Source: Entonaema liquescens (taxonomy: Eukaryota > Ascomycota > Sordariomycetes > Xylariales > Xylariaceae). Taken from it: DNA of 64,000 nucleotides. Below the pieces are notes generated by a model that saw nothing but the letters and a program-made list of their open reading frames with translations, made no database searches and was not told where the DNA came from. Position numbers and translations under genes: made by a program. The stretch's first letter is position 1, and each line of letters begins with the position of its first letter. Location: assembly GCA_902805475.1 (NCBI GenBank), contig CADCSX010000008.1, forward strand, positions 1,860,001-1,924,000, read 5' to 3'. This document shows, in pieces, positions 61,575 to 64,000 of the stretch.

Positions 61575-64000
61575 TAAATTATTATTTATTATATTATAAT
61601 ATAAAAATATTTTTAAAAATAAAAGTTTTATAAATATTATAAAAAATAAATTTTTTTATTTTAATTTTAAATTAAATTAAAAAAATTTTATTTTTAAAAA
61701 ATGTTACTTTTATTTTTTTAATATTAAAAATTAAATAATTGTTAATTAAATAATTATTAAATTAATTAAATAAAAATATATTATTTAAATAAAGTTTTTT
61801 ATTTTTTTTTTAATGTTTATTTTTATTATATAAAAACTTTTATTTATTTTTATTATAAAAATAATAAATAAAAGTTTAAAAAAAATTATTAAAAAAGGAA
61901 AAATAATTATTAATATTTAAATCTTTAATAAAATAAATTTAAATAATATTTATTTTATGAAATTTTAAAATATATTATTTAATAAAATATATAATAAAAT
62001 TTATATAATTATAATAAATATTTTTATTTTTTTTTATTAATGGTAAATTTATTTTTTTATATAATAAATATTTATAATTATAATAATTAAAAGTTAATAT
62101 ATATTTTAAATTTTTATTATAAATTATAAAAATAATAATATTTATATATAATAATAAATAAATATTTTATTTAAATATATTAATATAATAAATTATTATT
62201 ATAATAACATTATTATTATGTTAAAAACTCTCGAAAATTATATTAATAATTTTATATTAATTTTTTTTTTTTATAAAAAAAAAATATTTTTATAAATTTA
62301 TTTAAATTTTTTATTAATTTTCCCAATACCATTATTTTAAGTAAATTTATTAATTTTTTTAATTTTTTTATAATAAAAAAAAAATTTATAATTATTTTTA
62401 AAATTATTTTCTTTATATTATTAAAAAATTTTAAAATATTTATTAATTTTATAAAATATATAAAAAGTAATATTTTTTATTTTATAAAACTTGTAAAATT
62501 ATTAAAGAAATGTAAAATCTTTTTTATTTAATTTTATTTTAAAAAAAGTTAAATAAAATAAAAATATTATAAATAAATAAATAATGTCTTATTAAATATC
62601 CTTTTTAAAATTAAAAAATAATTTTTCGAAAAATTTAAAAATATATTAATAAAATATATTATTTTATACTTTTATAACTTATTTTATTTTTTTTATATTA
62701 ATTTTAATATATTTTATAAAAAAATTAACATTACCATTTATTATATTAATAATAAAATTTTATTTTTTTTTTATAAATAAAAAATTATTTATATATATAT
62801 TAAAAATAATTATTTAACTTATTATATTTTTTTTTAAAACATTATCATTAATAAAATAAAAATATTAATTAATTAAAATAAAAGTTTTTAATTTTATTTA
62901 AATAATAAAAAAAATAAAATATTATATAAATATAATTTAAATAAAAATTTATATTTTTATAAATCATTACGCTATTTTTAACATAATTAAATATAATAAT
63001 ATTATAAATTTTATTATAATAAATAATAAAAATTTTTATTTTATTTATATAATAAAATACATTAATAAATTTTAATTTATAATTTTATATAAACTAAGTA
63101 AATTATATATTATTTCAAATATATTATTTTATTTTTTTATAATAAATTTAAAAACTTTTAATAAAAATAATAAAAATTTTAACATTTTTTTTAATAATAG
63201 AAATAAATATTAAATTACTTTAATAAATTAAGTTTTTTTATTATATATTAATATTTTTCTTATAATTAAATTAATAATAATGGATTTTATAAAAAACCTT
63301 TTTATTAATTTTTTTATTAAAAACATCGTTTTAATTTAAATATATTTTAAATTTAAAATTAAGTTTTAAATAAAATATTTATAAAATTTTAAATAAAAAC
63401 TTATTTTTAATATTATTAAAAGAAATTATTTTTTAATAAATAATGCCATTATTTTACTTTATTATTTAATAAACAATTTATTATAAAAATTATTAAAAAT
63501 TTATAATTAATTATATATTTTTTAAATTTATTACTTTAAAATTTTTAAAATAATTTATAATAATAATTATTTAAATTATAATAAATTACGTAAATAATTA
63601 TTATATTTTATTATTAATTTTAAAAAATTTAAATAATATATATAATTTTATTTAAAATATTTTATTATAAAATTTTAAAATTATAAATTTTATAATTTTT
63701 TATAATTTATTACTAGTTTTTTTTATTTATTTTATATAATTATAATTAATATTATATTCGAAATTTTTAAAATATTTGAAAAAAAAAACGCTTTTAATAT
63801 TATAATAAATAAGTTTTTTAAAATAATAATAATTATTTTTAATTACTACGATTAAATAATGTTTAATTAAATAAATACTTATTATAATGTTTTATTAATA
63901 AATAATTAAAAAATCTTAAAAATTATTATATTTAATTAAAATCCGAAGTTTTTATCCGATTTTTAATAATAATTTTAATATCGTATAAATATAAAATTAT

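Larger units (their letters stand above)
46869..64000. repeat. AT-saturated, RIP-degraded heterochromatic tract
   Basis: From about 46.87 kb to the window end the sequence is almost entirely A and T, with G and C reduced to scattered single bases and CpG rare. Translations are only Ile/Asn/Lys/Phe/Tyr runs, so the open frames at 49095-49493, 58756-59082 and 60331-60726 are compositional, not genes. The best explanation is ancient transposon DNA mutated by RIP and packaged as heterochromatin. Only one element can still be delimited (51243-61574). 46.87-51.2 kb and 61.6-64 kb hold nothing else that I can resolve. The tract continues beyond the window. Confidence 0.9.

Noticed and set aside
46869..64000. 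Mitochondrial DNA or insertion of it
   Set aside because: No rRNA, tRNA or respiratory-chain gene is visible, and the transitions-only LTR pair is better explained by nuclear RIP.
63900..64000. Telomere at the window end
   Set aside because: No TTAGGG or CCCTAA repeats.

Overview
This window comes from a filamentous ascomycete (Pezizomycotina, most likely a Sordariomycete). The evidence is many short (about 50-80 nt) GT-AG introns with CTAAC-type branch sites, a fungal phytochrome hybrid kinase, Zn2Cys6 and copper-fist regulators, an HP1 homologue, and a long AT-saturated tract whose repeats differ only by C:T/G:A transitions, the footprint of RIP (repeat-induced point mutation). Narrower placement is not supported.

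Layout. 0-25.7 kb is the gene-bearing arm: an aldo/keto reductase 3' part; a conserved coiled-coil/zinc-finger protein of unknown role; an HP1 heterochromatin protein; a 52-residue single-pass membrane protein; a phytochrome; a 676-bp Fot1/pogo-like miniature inverted-repeat element; a repeat-rich orphan protein; a SET-domain protein; an MFS transporter; a HIT-like protein; and a ketopantoate reductase. From 25.7 to 37.7 kb I see no convincing gene. A copper-fist regulator follows (37.7-39.3 kb), then 4.1 kb of noncoding DNA and a Zn2Cys6 regulator of the Rgt1/COL-26 type (43.4-46.0 kb).

At about 46.87 kb the base composition switches abruptly to almost pure A/T and stays so to the end of the window. 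Inside this tract, two 165-bp direct repeats (51243-51407 and 61410-61574) with TG...CA termini, flanked by the same 5 bases TAAAT, mark a 10.3-kb LTR retroelement destroyed by RIP. Four tandem arrays inside it (periods 12, 18, 18 and 48 bp, all multiples of three) look like decayed protein-coding repeats, best read on the minus strand. The block could be pericentromeric, subtelomeric or an interstitial RIP island; no telomere repeat is present.

Three otherwise well-conserved genes (phytochrome, SET protein, copper-fist factor) are each broken by single-base deletions inside or beside short A or G runs, four in all; restoring one base at each site restores both the family motifs and the intron phases. 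That pattern points to residual sequencing indels more than to gene decay. The genes do not form an obvious cluster or pathway; regulators and chromatin factors are common here, but the context reads as ordinary fungal gene order beside heterochromatin.
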